Source: Bacteroidales bacterium (GTDB taxonomy: Bacteria > Bacteroidota > Bacteroidia > Bacteroidales > UBA10428). Taken from it: DNA of 64,000 nucleotides. This document shows positions 62,579 through 64,000 of the stretch, one piece after another (position 1 is the stretch's first letter; each line of letters starts with the position of its first letter). Position numbers and translations under genes: made by a program. Location of the stretch: NCBI GenBank assembly GCA_016938235.1, contig JAFGVA010000129.1, positions 1-64,000 on the forward strand, given 5' to 3'. The notes below the pieces were generated by a model, which saw nothing but the letters and a program-made list of their open reading frames with translations, made no database searches and was not told the origin of the DNA.

Positions 62579-64000
62579 ATGCATACAGCAAGGATAAGCA
62601 GAACAATCTTTCTAATCATTCCATTTCTTTTAATCTTGGGTAAAACTGCCAGTTGCAACAAAATTGATTCCCTGCTGGTTCAACTTGAACAAAGTAAAGA
62701 CACAACCCGGTTTATTATTTTAAGAGAGCTTGTTATTGAATACAAATTCATCAACCTGGACTCAGCAATGCTTTATGCAAAAAAAGGCCTGGAGCTTTCA
62801 AAATTTCTGAAAAGAAACGACAAGCTTGGAGAATTTTATGATTTATCGGGTCATTTATATGAGCAAAGTGGCAACCTCGATATATCTATTGAGAACTTTA
62901 GAAAAGCATACGATATTTTTTTACAGGAAAATATGAAAAGTGAAGCTGTAAAGTCACTATCAAACCTTGGTGCAATGCTTGTTGACAATGCCAGATACGA
63001 AGAAGCCAGCACAAACCTGTATGATGCCCTTAAGAAAGCTGAAGAACTCAACGATATTCGTATGCAGGGCACTGTCTTAACAAATATCGGATTGCTCTTT
63101 TTTAATCAGGAAGACTGGGAAAAATCCATCTCATATTACCGCAAATCAACAGATTGCAAAAAACAAACCAACGACTTGACAGGGCTGGCCCTAAACTATA
63201 ACAATATTGGCATTGCTTACTATTACAAAGGAGAGCTCGATTCGGTATTAAGTAACTTTGAACGTTCGCTGGACATGTATATTAAACTGGGCAATAAACT
63301 CGGACAAACCAGACCACTTTCAAATATCGGAGAAATATATTACCTGAAAGGAGATTACGATAAAGCCCTGGAGTATTTTCATAAATCACTGGCAATAGAA
63401 AAAGAACTTAGTTATCAGTCGGGTATAGCCAAAAGTCTGCTATACATAGGCAGCATATATACTGAACTTAAGGAATTTGATAAAGCCCTTGACTATCAGT
63501 ACGAAGGATTGGAGATTTCACAAAATATGGGCTCTCCCTCAATTCTAATGGAAGTATATGAGTACCTCTACGAAACCTTTAAAAAAATGGGCATAGCAGA
63601 TAGTGCGCTAAAATACTACATAAATCTTACCGAAATAAAAGACAGTCTGTTGAGTATTGAGAAATCAAAACAAATAAACGAACTCGAAACCATTTACGAA
63701 ACCAAAAAGAAGGAACAGCAAATATTCTTACAGGAAGTAAAACTTAAAAACAAAACCAAAGGTAACTGGGCTCTTATCACAATTCTTATTTTATTTATGG
63801 GGCTTGTAATACAGGGGCTTCGTGTTTTCAAGATAAATAAGGCATCGAATATATCGCTCGAAGAAAAGAATAAGTTATTAAAAGAAAGTAACCGACAAAT
63901 AACCAATAGCATAACGTATGCCAGCTTTATACAGTCTGCCATTTTACCCCCCAAAGAATTATTCGAAAGCACTTTCCCCGAACACTTTATATTTTTCAAA
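62579..64000 (+). CDS. TPR sensor with SpoIIE-type phosphatase start (cut by window end)
   Basis: 474 codons from ATG 62579 stay open to the last base. A signal peptide (ending near KTASCN, about 27) is followed by about seven TPR repeats (about 40-350), a coiled coil, a transmembrane helix (ALITILILFMGLVIQGL, about 395-415) and another coiled coil. The last visible residues, SITYASFIQSAILPPKE, match the usual entry into SpoIIE/PP2C phosphatase domains of Bacteroidota. The phosphatase domain itself lies beyond the window, so it is inferred. It is probably coupled to the hybrid kinase. Confidence 0.85.
   Translation, partial: MHTARISRTIFLIIPFLLILGKTASCNKIDSLLVQLEQSKDTTRFIILRELVIEYKFINLDSAMLYAKKGLELSKFLKRNDKLGEFYDLSGHLYEQSGNLDISIENFRKAYDIFLQENMKSEAVKSLSNLGAMLVDNARYEEASTNLYDALKKAEELNDIRMQGTVLTNIGLLFFNQEDWEKSISYYRKSTDCKKQTNDLTGLALNYNNIGIAYYYKGELDSVLSNFERSLDMYIKLGNKLGQTRPLSNIGEIYYLKGDYDKALEYFHKSLAIEKELSYQSGIAKSLLYIGSIYTELKEFDKALDYQYEGLEISQNMGSPSILMEVYEYLYETFKKMGIADSALKYYINLTEIKDSLLSIEKSKQINELETIYETKKKEQQIFLQEVKLKNKTKGNWALITILILFMGLVIQGLRVFKINKASNISLEEKNKLLKESNRQITNSITYASFIQSAILPPKELFESTFPEHFIFFK

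Overview
The window comes from a Gram-negative member of the Bacteroidota, probably an anaerobic or facultatively anaerobic, salt-exposed lineage of the Bacteroidales/Marinilabiliales kind. The evidence is type IX secretion (T9SS) C-terminal domains, a PorP/SprF protein, a SusC-type signature, promoters of the TTTG-N20-TAnnTTTG type, LpxB (lipid A), and many lipoproteins with long beta-helix ectodomains. HydF, an oxoacid:ferredoxin oxidoreductase, an ADP-forming acyl-CoA synthetase and methylglyoxal synthase suggest fermentative metabolism. A kamA-ablB pair suggests synthesis of the osmolyte N-epsilon-acetyl-beta-lysine. By eye the sequence is uniformly AT-rich. I see no insertion sequence, prophage, CRISPR array, rRNA or tRNA, so this reads as ordinary chromosome.

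Layout. 1-5.5 kb: tail of a gene, a universal stress protein, a sialate O-acetylesterase lipoprotein, then a PfkB-type sugar kinase/CBS/ArsB-NhaD transporter operon behind a 15-bp inverted repeat. 5.6-10.2 kb: a transglutaminase-like protein convergent with the aspA-hydF pair. 10.5-15.4 kb: a lipoprotein, a TerB-ABC exporter fusion and the PPDK/PEP-synthase regulatory protein. 15.4-16.6 kb: a peroxide-response unit (gpx followed by a one-Cys OhrR). 16.7-18.8 kb: a large exported protein of unknown function. 19.1-25.3 kb: acyl-CoA synthetase, aminotransferase and a four-subunit ferredoxin oxidoreductase, closed by a terminator. 25.4-30.6 kb: a glycosyltransferase, a TPR membrane protein and a MuiA-like protein carrying a SusC-like insert. 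30.8-35.9 kb: a T9SS type B adhesin with its PorP/SprF partner, an unknown lipoprotein, a DUF1801 protein and a ketopantoate reductase-like protein.

36.1-41.6 kb: a tight minus-strand operon pheT-macro-DUF3108-WD40-mgsA. 41.9-52.1 kb: a 1594-residue T9SS type A beta-helix protein, two small membrane proteins, a beta-helix lipoprotein, a VWA lipoprotein and a sodium:solute symporter. 52.3-55.6 kb: PAS(Cys)-MarR-kamA-ablB, with a palindromic operator overlapping the predicted kamA promoter. 55.7-60.7 kb: a lipoprotein hydrolase and the surE/small membrane protein/lpxB/spoIID cluster. 60.9-64 kb: a hybrid histidine kinase and the first 474 codons of a TPR-SpoIIE-type phosphatase cut by the window end.

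How the genes fit together. The 19-25 kb block can account for a complete route from amino acid to 2-oxoacid (aminotransferase), to acyl-CoA plus reduced ferredoxin (oxidoreductase), to acid plus ATP (ADP-forming ligase). HydF points to a hydrogenase elsewhere that could consume reduced ferredoxin. The 52-55 kb block looks like a self-contained, locally regulated osmolyte module. The gpx-ohrR block looks like a local peroxide switch with its own repeated binding boxes. The remaining blocks are mainly surface, envelope and signalling functions.
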